Assembly: GCF_013839515.1 (NCBI RefSeq)
Contig: NZ_JACDNQ010000011.1
Location: forward strand, 33,373-97,372
DNA length: 64,000 nucleotides
Reading direction: 5' to 3'
DNA from: Natronomonas salinimetallica
GTDB taxonomy: Archaea; Halobacteriota; Halobacteria; Halobacteriales; Haloarculaceae
The stretch's first letter is position 1, and every line of letters begins with the position of its first letter. Below are positions 27,049 to 35,043 of the stretch, piece by piece. Under the pieces are notes generated by a model, which saw only the letters and a program-made list of their open reading frames with translations, did no database searches and was not told where the DNA came from. A program made the position numbers and the translations under genes.

Positions 27049-27483
27049 CTACGCCGCGTCGAGCGGAACGACGAGCGTCTGGCAGTCGGTCTCGGTGATG
27101 ACGTCCTGGGAGACGCTGCCGAGCATCCGGCGCTCGTGGCCGTTGGCCCCCCGCGACCCCATCACGATGAGATCGGCCCCGATCTCGTCGGCGTAGGCGA
27201 TGATCTCCTCGCCGGGGCGGCCCCGTCGAACGATGCCCTCGTGTTCGAGTCCCGCCTCCGATGCGGCCGCCGTGACGCCCTCGACCGCGTTTTCGGCGTT
27301 GGCCGTGAGCTCCTCGTCGACGGCGTCGGTCAGTCCCTCCTCCAGCGTGAGGAACACGCCCCTATCGATGACCGAGAGGGCGTGGATCGTCGCCTCTCGT
27401 CGCATCGCGATGTCGGTCGCCGCGTCGATGACCGCGCCCATCTGTTCGCCGCCGTCCGTCGGAACGAGTATGTCGTCGTACAT
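27049..27483 (-). CDS. Universal stress protein UspA family
   Basis: 144 residues, with MYDDILVPTDGGEQMGAVIDAATDIA at the start and LIVMGSRGANGHERRMLGSVSQDVI carrying the G-x2-G-x9-GS ATP loop. Divergent from another usp gene at 27625 with a 141-bp shared promoter region. Probably responds to stress, with no further specificity visible. Confidence 0.92.
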   Translation of the reverse strand: MYDDILVPTDGGEQMGAVIDAATDIAMRREATIHALSVIDRGVFLTLEEGLTDAVDEELTANAENAVEGVTAAASEAGLEHEGIVRRGRPGEEIIAYADEIGADLIVMGSRGANGHERRMLGSVSQDVITETDCQTLVVPLDAA

Positions 27484-27624
27484 CGGGTTCGTTCCCACGT
27501 TGCTCGCGAGGGAAGTAAACGGGTTCGAATGGCGACGGGCGGCGGACGGGACAGACCGCTCGGCCGCTCTCGCTCGACGGGAGCCGGCAAAAAACATAGG
27601 TATCCCCACCAAGGAGTCCAAAGT

Positions 27625-28074
27625 ATGTACGACAGCATCCTGTTGCCGACCGACGACAGCGCCGGCATGGGCCGAGCGGTCGAACACGCCCTCGACGCCG
27701 CGAGCCGGTACGACGCGACCCTACACGTGCTCTACGTCGTCGATACGGACACCTACGGTACCTACTCCGGCGACGAGTACGTCCACGAACTCGAGGGGCT
27801 CGAAAGCGCCCTCGAGCAGGCCGGCGAGGAAGCGGTCGAGGCGATCGTCGAGACCGCCGAGGCGGCGGGCGTCGAGACGGAAACCGCCATCAGACACGGC
27901 GTCCCTCACGAGGAGATCCTCGCGTACGCCGAGGAGGCCGACGCCGGGCTCACCGTCATCGGCTCGAAGAACCGGTCCGGGGAGTACCGCCGCCTGCTCG
28001 GGAGCGTCGCCGAACGGGTCACCCGGATGGCCGAACGGCCGGTGACGGTGGTCAAGACGCCGGTCGACGAGTAG
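27625..28074 (+). CDS. Universal stress protein UspA family
   Basis: 149 residues. MYDSILLPTDDSAGMGRAVEHALDAA is followed by an acidic middle (YSGDEYVHELEGLESALEQAGEE). The loop LTVIGSKNRSGEYRRLLGSVAERV replaces the usual first Gly pair of the ATP loop with SKNRSG, so nucleotide binding is plausible but not certain. Its stop lies 9 bp before a foldback element. Confidence 0.92.
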   Translation: MYDSILLPTDDSAGMGRAVEHALDAASRYDATLHVLYVVDTDTYGTYSGDEYVHELEGLESALEQAGEEAVEAIVETAEAAGVETETAIRHGVPHEEILAYAEEADAGLTVIGSKNRSGEYRRLLGSVAERVTRMAERPVTVVKTPVDE

Positions 28075-28083
28075 GGGGCGACG

Positions 28084-28165
28084 TCACGCTGCCGGCTATA
28101 CGTCCGTGACGAGGCCACGTCACCGGCGCGCGAGTACCGTACAATCCGAACAGCCGGCGGTATCA
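28084..28165. repeat. Foldback element, short A type (A4)
   Basis: 82 bp aligning gap-free in length to the elements at 14885 and 15008. The left end TCACGCTGCCGGCTATACGT parallels TGATACTGTCGGCTATGATT. CGTCACCGGCGCGCGA sits at the same internal offset, and the right end is AGCCGGCGGTATCA. It lies between the convergent usp and JAMM genes. Its last triplet, read on the minus strand, is the JAMM stop codon. Confidence 0.7.
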
Positions 28166-28570
28166 CTCCCGAATCGGCTCGCGCTCGAAGCGCCCGCCCC
28201 GCCAACGCCAGCTTCCCAGATTCGCCCCGCCGTCGGCCAGCGAGACGATGACGTAGGAGTAGCCCGGCCACGCCGCGAGCCGGGCGTCCGTGGCGCTCGG
28301 TTCGAGCGGTCCTCGGGGATGTGAGTGATAGAACCCGACGACGTCGAGGCCCGCCGCCTCGATCCTCTCGAGGACGACGAGTTCGGCTTTCGGGGCGATC
28401 TCGTAGCGCGTGTGTGGGGTTTCGGCCGCGTTTCGGGCCCGGTCGGTCCGCTCGACGGCCGAGGGCTCCCCGTGGCTCCCGGCGAGGACGCCGACGACCT
28501 CCTCGGGAGCCCCCTCGCGGGCGTGTTCGACGAGCGCCATACGATGTGCGTTCGGGAGTTCCAGCGTCAT
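28163..28570 (-). CDS. JAMM/MPN+ metalloprotease, desampylase (HvJAMM1-like)
   Basis: 135 residues. Complete JAMM motif: Glu24 (PEEVVGVL), then His82-Ser83-His84-Pro85 and Asp95 (YHSHPRGPLEPSATD). This family removes SAMP modifiers from conjugates and linear fusions. Haloferax HvJAMM1 is the model. UbaA, the activating enzyme, is at 12416. The start lies 2 bp after the stop of the 28573 gene, so it is co-transcribed. Its TGA stop is within the TGATAC end of a foldback element. Confidence 0.88.
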   Translation of the reverse strand: MTLELPNAHRMALVEHAREGAPEEVVGVLAGSHGEPSAVERTDRARNAAETPHTRYEIAPKAELVVLERIEAAGLDVVGFYHSHPRGPLEPSATDARLAAWPGYSYVIVSLADGGANLGSWRWRGGRFEREPIRE

Positions 28571-28572
28571 GC

Positions 28573-29496
28573 TCAGGCGTCCCGTCGGATCGCCGTGAGC
28601 GGTCGGCTCATCCACGGCTCCGGGACGTCGAACGTCTCCGGCTGTATCAGCGCCGCGAGTACCTCGAGCGTCTCGACGAGGCGGGGGCCGGGGCGATTCA
28701 TCAGATGGTGTCCGTCGATCGCGTAGATCCGGTTCATGCGGACGGCCCGGAGGGTCGACCACCCCTCCCGGCCGGTCAGGTCGTCCCGGTTTCGGGCGGT
28801 CTGGTCGAGTTCGAACCCACAGGGCGCGGCCACGAGGACGTCGGGGTCGTACTCGCGGATCTCCGCCCACTCCCTCGGCGTCGAGGCGTCGCCGGGATCG
28901 GCGAGTCCGTACTCGCCGCCGGCGAGTTCGACCAGTTCGGGCACCCAGTGGCCGGCGACCATCGGCGGCTCGAGCCAATCGAGGACGACGACTTCCGGGC
29001 GGAACGGACGCTCGTCGGCCGCCGTCGCGACGCGGTCGATGCGGTCCCGCAGGTCCGAACGGAGTTCGGCCGCCCGTCCGCGCCGTCCGAGGGCCTCGCC
29101 GATCACCTCGATATCCGAGAGGACGTCCTCGACGCTGTGGGGGTCGGTCGTCAAGAGCTCACACGCCAGTCCAAGCTCCTCGATCGCCGACTCCACGACG
29201 ACGGTGTCGACGGCACAGACGTCACAGATGCCCTGTGCGATGACGACGTCGGGGTCTGCGGCTTCGAGCGCCTCCCGGTCGATCCGGTAGACACCGCCCT
29301 CGGCGGCCGACTCCCGGACCTGGCTGTCGATCTCGGCGCTGGACGCCGAGGCGTCGATTCGCGATTCGACGACGGATGGGGTGTCGGCGACCGCCGGGGG
29401 GTGATCACACTCGTGGGACGTCGCCACCGGCTGGACACCGAGGGCGGCGACGATCTCGGTCGCGGACGGCAGCAGGGAGACGACGCGGGTGGACAC
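28573..29496 (-). CDS. Cobalamin/corrinoid-binding BtuF-like protein
   Basis: 307 residues with the periplasmic-binding (TroA/BtuF) fold: RVVSLLPSATEIVAALG, TSHECDHP and PDVVIAQGICDVCAV are characteristic of the group annotated as cobalamin-binding. It has no signal peptide or lipobox, so it is probably cytoplasmic, unlike canonical BtuF. QGICDVCAV may bind metal or corrinoid. It is upstream of and coupled to the JAMM gene. Confidence 0.82.
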   Translation of the reverse strand: MSTRVVSLLPSATEIVAALGVQPVATSHECDHPPAVADTPSVVESRIDASASSAEIDSQVRESAAEGGVYRIDREALEAADPDVVIAQGICDVCAVDTVVVESAIEELGLACELLTTDPHSVEDVLSDIEVIGEALGRRGRAAELRSDLRDRIDRVATAADERPFRPEVVVLDWLEPPMVAGHWVPELVELAGGEYGLADPGDASTPREWAEIREYDPDVLVAAPCGFELDQTARNRDDLTGREGWSTLRAVRMNRIYAIDGHHLMNRPGPRLVETLEVLAALIQPETFDVPEPWMSRPLTAIRRDA

Positions 29497-29553
29497 GGAT
29501 ATATCGTTCCTCCTACCGACGCTTCGCCCGCGAGCGAAATGAATCCCCCGCCC

Positions 29554-31296
29554 CTACATCGACTCGGGCGCTTCGACCCCGAGGACGTCGAGGGCGTTGG
29601 CGACGGTGTGTCGGGCCGCGACGACGAGCGCAAGCCGGGCCGCACGCGTACGGTCGTCCTCGGCCGTCACGACCGGGCACTCGCGGTAGAACCCGTTGAA
29701 GCGGTCGGCGATCTCGCGGGTGTAGGTCGCGATCCGGTGTGGCTCGTGGGCCTCCGCGGCACCCTCAATGATGCCGGGGAAGCGCGCGATCGCCGAAAGC
29801 AGGTCGCGCTCGGCGTCGCTCGACAGCACCGAGACGTCGAGTTCGGGCTCGATCCCCTCGGCCTCGCTCTCGATCCCCCGACAGCGCGCGTGGACGTACT
29901 GGACGTAAGGTGCCGACTGGGCCTCGAAATCGAGGGCGCGCTCCCACTCGAAGGTGATCGCCTTGGCCGGCTGTTTCGAGACGATGTCGTAGCGGACTGC
30001 GCCGATCCCGACCTGTCTCGCGATTCGTTCGACGTCGGCCTCGTCGAGGTCGTCGTCGCGGAGTCGGTCGTCGAGCCGCTCTTCGACCTCCGCACGGGCG
30101 CGGCCGATCGCCTCGTCGAGCAGGTCGTCGAGTTGGACTCCGGTGCCCGCCCGCGTCGACATCTTCCCCTCCGGGAGGTTGACGTACGAGTAGATGACCG
30201 TATCGAGGCCGTCGGTGTCGTTGCCGAGGTCCTCCAGGGCCGACCGGAGCTGGCGGGCCTGGAGTTTGTGGTCCTCACCGAGCACCGTCACCGCCCGATC
30301 GTAGGTGTCGAACTTCCACTCGTGGTGGGCGAGATCCCGCGTCGTGTACAGCGAGGTGCCGTCCGAACGCAGGAAGACGAGGTTCTTTTCGATCTCCTCG
30401 AACTCGAGTTGCCAGGCGTCGTCCTCGTAGACCGCCCGATCGTGGTCTTTGAGGCGGGCGACGACGTCGTCCGTGGAGCCGTCACGCATGAACCGGGTCT
30501 CCTTGACGAACTCGTCGAACTCCGCGGGGAGGCGAGCGAGACAGCGGCGCATCCCGTCCAATACGGTGTCGACGACCTCCGTGACGCGTTCGTACGTCCG
30601 CTCGTCGCCGGCTTCGAGCCCCTGCATGATCGCTTCGATCTCCGCTTCGGCTTCCTCGACGGCGTCGGGGTCCGCGTTCTCCAGAAAGTCGTTGCCCTTC
30701 CGGTAGTACCGGACCATCCGGTACTCCGCGCGGTCGCGGGCCGGTTCCGGCAGGTCGTTCTCGTCGAACGTCTCGTAGGCCCACGTGAAGACGGCCATCT
30801 GGCGGCCGGCGTCGTTGACGTAGTAATGCCGGTCTACGTCGTAGCCGGCGTACTCGAGCAGGTTCGCAACGGCGTCGCCGACGATCGGGTTGCGCGCCCG
30901 GCCGACGTGGACCGGTCCGGTCGGGTTCGCGGAGGTGTGTTCGACGACGACGGACGTGTCCCGCGCCGGCAGCGAGCCGTACGCCTCGTTCTGGCCGGCC
31001 TCCAGCGTCCCCTCGAAGTACGCCTCGCTCGGGACGAAGTTGAGATACGGCCCCTCGACGTCGACCCGTCCGACGTAGGTGTAGTCGTCCTCGTCCAGTT
31101 CCGCGCGCAGTTCGGCGGCGACCGCCGGCGGGGGCGCACCGGCCTCGGCGGCGAGTCGGAAGGCGACGCTGGAGGCGAAGACGGCCTCCCGTCCCTCGGG
31201 TGGCTCCTCGATTCCGAGGTCGTCGGACGGGTAGCCACAGTCGGCGAGCGCGCCGGCGAGGGCCGCCTCGACCTCCTCGCGTAGAGCGATGAACAT
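29554..31296 (-). CDS. argS: Arginyl-tRNA synthetase
   Basis: 580 residues, normal for archaeal class I ArgRS. The adenylate site [17 protein letters not shown] is the HIGH-equivalent. [13 protein letters not shown] is the KMSK-equivalent loop. The N-terminal ADD-like domain ([20 protein letters not shown]) and the C-terminal anticodon domain ([23 protein letters not shown]) are complete. A tRNA-Arg(GCG) lies at 34669. Confidence 0.96.
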   Translation of the reverse strand: MFIALREEVEAALAGALADCGYPSDDLGIEEPPEGREAVFASSVAFRLAAEAGAPPPAVAAELRAELDEDDYTYVGRVDVEGPYLNFVPSEAYFEGTLEAGQNEAYGSLPARDTSVVVEHTSANPTGPVHVGRARNPIVGDAVANLLEYAGYDVDRHYYVNDAGRQMAVFTWAYETFDENDLPEPARDRAEYRMVRYYRKGNDFLENADPDAVEEAEAEIEAIMQGLEAGDERTYERVTEVVDTVLDGMRRCLARLPAEFDEFVKETRFMRDGSTDDVVARLKDHDRAVYEDDAWQLEFEEIEKNLVFLRSDGTSLYTTRDLAHHEWKFDTYDRAVTVLGEDHKLQARQLRSALEDLGNDTDGLDTVIYSYVNLPEGKMSTRAGTGVQLDDLLDEAIGRARAEVEERLDDRLRDDDLDEADVERIARQVGIGAVRYDIVSKQPAKAITFEWERALDFEAQSAPYVQYVHARCRGIESEAEGIEPELDVSVLSSDAERDLLSAIARFPGIIEGAAEAHEPHRIATYTREIADRFNGFYRECPVVTAEDDRTRAARLALVVAARHTVANALDVLGVEAPESM

Positions 31297-31396
31297 ACCC
31301 GTCTTTCCCCGCTACCCGATAAAGGGGCTTTCGAAGGACGGGGACCCGCGGTCGGCGGACCGCGGCCTTTAGGACGCTGTGTATCAACGGAAACGT

Positions 31397-32359
31397 ATGC
31401 CCAAGCAGGTCGACGATCCCGACTACCACAGCGAGAACCACACCGCCGCCCAGACCTGCGGGTGGACGGCCAACGCCCTCCGCGGTGAGGGCCGTTGTTA
31501 TAAAAATCACTTTTACGGTATCCAATCGCATCGCTGTATCCAGATGACGCCCGTCGTCAAGTGCAACGAGCGCTGCGTGTTCTGTTGGCGCGACCACGCC
31601 GGCCACGCCTACGAACTCGGCGACGTCGAGTGGGACGACCCCGACGCCGTCGCCGAGGCCTCGATCGACCTCCAGCGGAACCTGCTGTCGGGCTTCGGCG
31701 GCAACGACAAGGTCCCCGACACCGCCTTCGAGGAGGCGATGAAGCCCCGCCACGTCGCCATCTCACTGGACGGTGAGCCGACGCTGTATCCGTACCTGCC
31801 GGAGCTCATCGAGGCGTTCCACGAGCGGGGGATCACGACGTTTCTGGTCTCGAACGGAACCCGCCCCGAGGTCATCGCACAGTGTGATCCGACGCAGTTG
31901 TACGTGAGCGTCGACGCGGCTGACCGGAGGACCTTCGAGGAGGTCGTCAAGGCCGTCGAGGGCGACGCCTGGGACCGGCTCATCGAGACGCTCGACGTGC
32001 TCGCGGAGAAGGACGACACGCGGACGGTCCTCCGGACGACGCTGCTGTCGGGGCACAACACCCACCATCCGGAGTGGTACGCGGCGATGTACGACCGCGC
32101 GGACGCCGACTTCGTCGAGTTGAAAGCCTACATGCACGTCGGGAACTCCCGTGGCCGGCTCGACCGGGACGTGATGCCCGACCACGAAGCGGTCCTCGGG
32201 TTCGCCGAGGCCGTCCAGTCGTACCTGCCGACACATCCCGTCGTTCGGGACGTCGAAGCCTCCCGGGTCGCCCTGCTCGCGCGCGATGCGGACACGATGG
32301 TACCCGAACTGAAAGGCGACAGCGAGTTCTGGCGCGAGGAACCGTACGCGGAGCCCTGA
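31397..32359 (+). CDS. taw1: 4-demethylwyosine synthase TYW1/Taw1
   Basis: 320 residues. Radical-SAM cluster Cys56/Cys60/Cys63 in VKCNERCVFCWRD, with Cys21, Cys34 and Cys47 upstream placed to bind the second iron-sulfur cluster of TYW1. AISLDGEPTLYPYLPELI and LRTTLLSGHNTHHPEWYA are family segments. It forms the tricyclic base of wyosine at G37 of tRNA-Phe. The ATG at 31397 is preferred over a GTG 18 bp earlier because MPKQV is the usual N-terminus and a TATA-like CTTTAGG lies about 28 bp upstream. Confidence 0.94.
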   Translation: MPKQVDDPDYHSENHTAAQTCGWTANALRGEGRCYKNHFYGIQSHRCIQMTPVVKCNERCVFCWRDHAGHAYELGDVEWDDPDAVAEASIDLQRNLLSGFGGNDKVPDTAFEEAMKPRHVAISLDGEPTLYPYLPELIEAFHERGITTFLVSNGTRPEVIAQCDPTQLYVSVDAADRRTFEEVVKAVEGDAWDRLIETLDVLAEKDDTRTVLRTTLLSGHNTHHPEWYAAMYDRADADFVELKAYMHVGNSRGRLDRDVMPDHEAVLGFAEAVQSYLPTHPVVRDVEASRVALLARDADTMVPELKGDSEFWREEPYAEP

Positions 32360-32563
32360 GGCACACGCGGACGTTCAGAACGCGTACGCGGAATTCGCGG
32401 GCACGTCACCGCCCCCGACGGTCGGCCACGTCGCCACCCCACCTCCGACACATTTTATATGGCCACTCGCGTAGTCCGACCGAGCGGCCCAGTCTCCACC
32501 CACATATCTGTTATGCATTCCACATTCGTTACGGTTAAGGCCGGGGACGCCGTACGTCGACCT

Positions 32564-33265
32564 ATGTCACAGACGACTGGGCGCGTCGGTCACGACGAGT
32601 TGGCGACGCTGAAACTCGTCGCGCTCGAGGGCGCGCTCGAGGGGCGGACGACCGTCACGTGTTCGGAGCTGGCCGACCGGCTCGACGCGTCGAATCAGAC
32701 CGCCTCGCGTCGGCTCCAGCGCCTCGAGGACGCCGGACATCTCCACCGGGAGGTGACCGGCAACGGACAGCTCGTCTCGCTCACCGACGAGGGGGAGCGC
32801 GCCCTCCAGCGGGAGTACGCCGACTACCGACGGCTCTTCGAGGGCGACGCCGACGTGACGCTCCGGGGAACCGTCACGAGCGGGATGGGTGAGGGCCGAC
32901 ACTACATCTCCCTGCCCGGATACATGCGGCAGTTCCGCGAGCGGCTCGGGTACGAGCCGTTCCCCGGCACGCTGAACGTCGAATTGAGCGACGAAAGCAT
33001 CCGAACCCGCGCCCGGATGGACGCGCTCGATCCGGTCGAGATCGACGGCTGGGCCGACGACGAACGGACTTACGGCCCCGCGTTCTGCTGGCCGGCGGCG
33101 GTCGAGACGACCGACGGCGAGCGATACGACGACGTCCACGTCATCGCTCCCGAACGCACCCACCACGACGCGGACCAACTCGAAATGATCGCCCCGGAGA
33201 AGCTCCGTGAAACGCTCGAAATCGAGGACGACGACGAACTCAACGTCCATGTCTCGGAGCAGTAA
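32564..33265 (+). CDS. ribK: CTP-dependent riboflavin kinase with HTH domain
   Basis: 233 residues. A winged-helix N-terminus ([28 protein letters not shown]) precedes the archaeal riboflavin kinase fold ([35 protein letters not shown]). It uses CTP to make FMN and may also repress its own operon through the HTH. It overlaps ribB by 17 bp. A TATA-like GGTTAAGG sits about 28 bp upstream. Confidence 0.94.
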   Translation: MSQTTGRVGHDELATLKLVALEGALEGRTTVTCSELADRLDASNQTASRRLQRLEDAGHLHREVTGNGQLVSLTDEGERALQREYADYRRLFEGDADVTLRGTVTSGMGEGRHYISLPGYMRQFRERLGYEPFPGTLNVELSDESIRTRARMDALDPVEIDGWADDERTYGPAFCWPAAVETTDGERYDDVHVIAPERTHHDADQLEMIAPEKLRETLEIEDDDELNVHVSEQ

Positions 33266-33974
33266 CACGGCGCGGGCCGGCCACGGCGTCGATGCGGCGG
33301 TGTCGGCATTCGCAAGCGGCGGCCCCGTCTTGATCCACGATGCGACCGACCGCGAGGGCGAGGTCGACCTCGTCTACCCGGCGGCGGCGGTCGCGCCCAC
33401 CGACGTCTCACGGATGCGGAACGACGCCGGAGGGCTCGTCTGTGTGGCGCTCCCGGACTCGGTCTGTGCGGCCTGGGGGCTACCGTTCAGCCAGGGGCTT
33501 CTCGATCACCCGGCCGGGGCCGACCACGAACTGGACTACGACGAGCGGTCGTCGTTCTCGATCACCGTCAACCACCGCGGGACGTTCACCGGAATCACCG
33601 ACGACGACCGCGCGCTCACGATTTCGGAACTCGGCGCTGCTGCCGGGCGGATCGCCCACGAGCGACGGGTCGCGGGCGACGGCGCGGCCGGAGCGATCGC
33701 GACCGACGCCGAAAGCTTCGCCGAGTCGTTCCGTGCCCCCGGACACGTCCACCTGTTGCGCGGCGCGCCCGACCTCCTCGCGGATCGTGAGGGCCACACC
33801 GAACTCGGATTGGCGCTTGCCGACGCGGCCGGCGTCGAACCGGCCGTCGTCGTCTGTGAGATGCTCGACGACGGGAGCGGCGGCGCGCTCTCGCCGGCGG
33901 CCGCCAGATCGTACGCCGATCGCAACGGCTTTCCGTACGTCGAGGGCAGCGAGTTGATCGCCCGGTTCGGGTAA
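33249..33974 (+). CDS. ribB: 3,4-dihydroxy-2-butanone 4-phosphate synthase
   Basis: 241 residues. [19 protein letters not shown] is the metal- and substrate-binding loop (acidic E-x-D in the usual EDRENE position). The remaining landmarks are LPFS, the [24 protein letters not shown] segment and the HVHLLRG and [14 protein letters not shown] segments. It makes the four-carbon precursor of riboflavin from ribulose 5-phosphate. Forms an operon with ribK. Confidence 0.94.
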   Translation: MSRSSNTARAGHGVDAAVSAFASGGPVLIHDATDREGEVDLVYPAAAVAPTDVSRMRNDAGGLVCVALPDSVCAAWGLPFSQGLLDHPAGADHELDYDERSSFSITVNHRGTFTGITDDDRALTISELGAAAGRIAHERRVAGDGAAGAIATDAESFAESFRAPGHVHLLRGAPDLLADREGHTELGLALADAAGVEPAVVVCEMLDDGSGGALSPAAARSYADRNGFPYVEGSELIARFG

Positions 33975-33989
33975 GCGCTCCGGGAGCGC

Positions 33990-34121
33990 TCACTCCCGGA
34001 TCAGCGAAACCGTCACGGCGTACCGCGAACCGCACTCACAGCTGATGGCCGTGTTCGGTTCCCCGTCCCCGTCGTACTCGAGTTGTCCGTCACAGCACAG
34101 ACAGTCCATCGTGAATCTCAT
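33990..34121 (-). CDS. Small zinc-binding protein (43 aa)
   Basis: 43 residues, ATG at 34121, TGA at 33990-33992. It begins MRFTMDCLCCDGQLEYDGDG, continues through AISCECGSRYAV and ends VSLIRE. The four cysteines in two close pairs (CLCC and CEC) suggest a single zinc knuckle or ribbon. It is convergent with ribB, 15 bp apart. Its halophilic composition argues for a real gene, though no family is recognised. Confidence 0.6.
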   Translation of the reverse strand: MRFTMDCLCCDGQLEYDGDGEPNTAISCECGSRYAVTVSLIRE

Positions 34122-34227
34122 GCGTGTATCCTCCTACGCCCGAAAGCGTACGCCGACTGGCCGCGGTTCATCGCTCCGGTGGCAATCAGACATATATTCG
34201 TCCACCACCAACCAGTGAACGCTCCGT

Positions 34228-34341
34228 TCATACTGACGGACAAAAGAATGTACACACGACGCACGAGGATCACGCCGTTCGACGGAGCGAACGGCGGATC
34301 ACTCGTGAGTCGGTTTCATTTGATTTCGTCCACCAGTATCA
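34228..34341. repeat. Foldback element, B type (B2), inverted
   Basis: 114 bp, ends TCATACTG and CAGTATCA. It is the reverse complement of the B1 element at 18755 with only a few differences (for example GGACGAAAT for GGACAAAAT). It lies in the gap between the 43-residue gene and tRNA-Arg. Confidence 0.9.
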
Positions 34342-34668
34342 GGAGCGGCGTGAGAGGGGCAGATGCTTGCAGGCTCTTCCCCCTCTCGGCGCACGTTCCG
34401 TGCGCAGTGGTTCTCTATGGTGTATCGGATAAAAAACCACGGGCGAGTACGCAGTGATACGGACGAAGCGGTCCGCGCGCGTGAGATGGATTGTGGTGTC
34501 TCCCCGTTCTCGCGAGATGTCCGCGGTGGAAACACCGCTCGCGTCGCTCGTGGCGTTGCGTCGACAGAAACGTCCTGACGGAGTCTCGCACGAACGGAGC
34601 GAGTGCGAGGCACGTCAGGACCGAACGACGACGCGGTCGCTGCGTTCGTAGCGACCGCGAGGAGTGAG
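34342..34668. other. Gene-free segment downstream of tRNA-Arg
   Basis: 327 bp with no convincing gene. It holds a hairpin near 34350-34386 (GAGAGGGG with CCCCTCTC), a copy of the tRNA-Arg 3' end (CGTCCTGACGGAG at 34568, identical to 34669-34681), and GAGCG/CGCTC-rich inverted segments (for example TCGCACGAACGGAGCGAGTG near 34590). The duplicated tRNA end suggests an old integration or duplication event. Confidence 0.5.
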
Positions 34669-34741
34669 CGTCCTGACGGAGATTTGAACTCCGGTCCCTG
34701 GCTCCGCAAGCCAAGAGGATAGTCCACTACCCTACCAGGAC
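34669..34741 (-). tRNA. tRNA-Arg (anticodon GCG)
   Basis: 73 nt read on the minus strand. The acceptor stem GTCCTG pairs with CAGGAC plus a G-U pair. The anticodon loop is TTGCGGA between TTGGC-type stem halves, giving GCG (codon CGC). The T-loop is GTTCAAATC and the discriminator is G. No CCA is encoded and no intron is present. A TATA-like CATATACG lies about 30 bp upstream on the minus strand. Confidence 0.93.
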
Positions 34742-34804
34742 TCGTCTCTACGTACCCCGCTTCAACGTATATGGGTTACGATTCGAGGCCCCGCCGACCG
34801 AGGG

Positions 34805-34811
34805 TATATAA
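34805..34811 (+). promoter_or_regulatory. TATA box upstream of rpa
   Basis: TATATAA centred about 27 bp before the ATG at 34835 but 236 bp before the rpa start. It implies either a long, repeat-containing rpa leader or a leaderless small upstream ORF. Confidence 0.55.
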
Positions 34812-34834
34812 GCGAAGACGAAGCAAACGGGCGT

Positions 34835-35041
34835 ATGAGACGTCCACACGGACGCGGGTCGTACCGACACGGACGCGGGTCGTACCGGCACGGACGCAGG
34901 GTATACGAGCCCCATCGACGCGAGCATCGGCCACACGGGCCCCATCGACGCGAGCATCGGCCACACGGGCCCCACCGACGCGGGCACGGGTCGTACCGAC
35001 ACCGACAACGCTTTTCGGGAGGCCGTGTTTGCTCTCCGTAG
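34835..35041 (+). CDS. Possible basic repeat upstream ORF (68 aa)
   Basis: 68 residues, ATG 34835 to TAG 35039-35041, ending 2 bp before the rpa ATG. It is Arg/His/Gly/Pro-rich (MRRPHGRGSYRHGRGSYRHG, then a repeat of the type EHRPHGPHRR), strongly basic, which is highly atypical for a haloarchaeon. The start sits at leaderless distance from a good TATA box. It lies in tandem-repeat DNA, where open frames arise by chance, so it may be untranslated leader instead. Confidence 0.3.
   Translation: MRRPHGRGSYRHGRGSYRHGRRVYEPHRREHRPHGPHRREHRPHGPHRRGHGSYRHRQRFSGGRVCSP
34850..34990. repeat. Tandem repeats in the rpa leader
   Basis: First, ACACGGACGCGGGTCGTACC-like 18-bp units near 34850-34885. Then a 30-bp unit (CCCCATCGACGCGAGCATCG, first 20 bp) at 34910 and 34940, and a diverged one at 34970. 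They occupy most of the interval between the TATA box and rpa. Confidence 0.85.
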
Positions 35042-35043
35042 CA

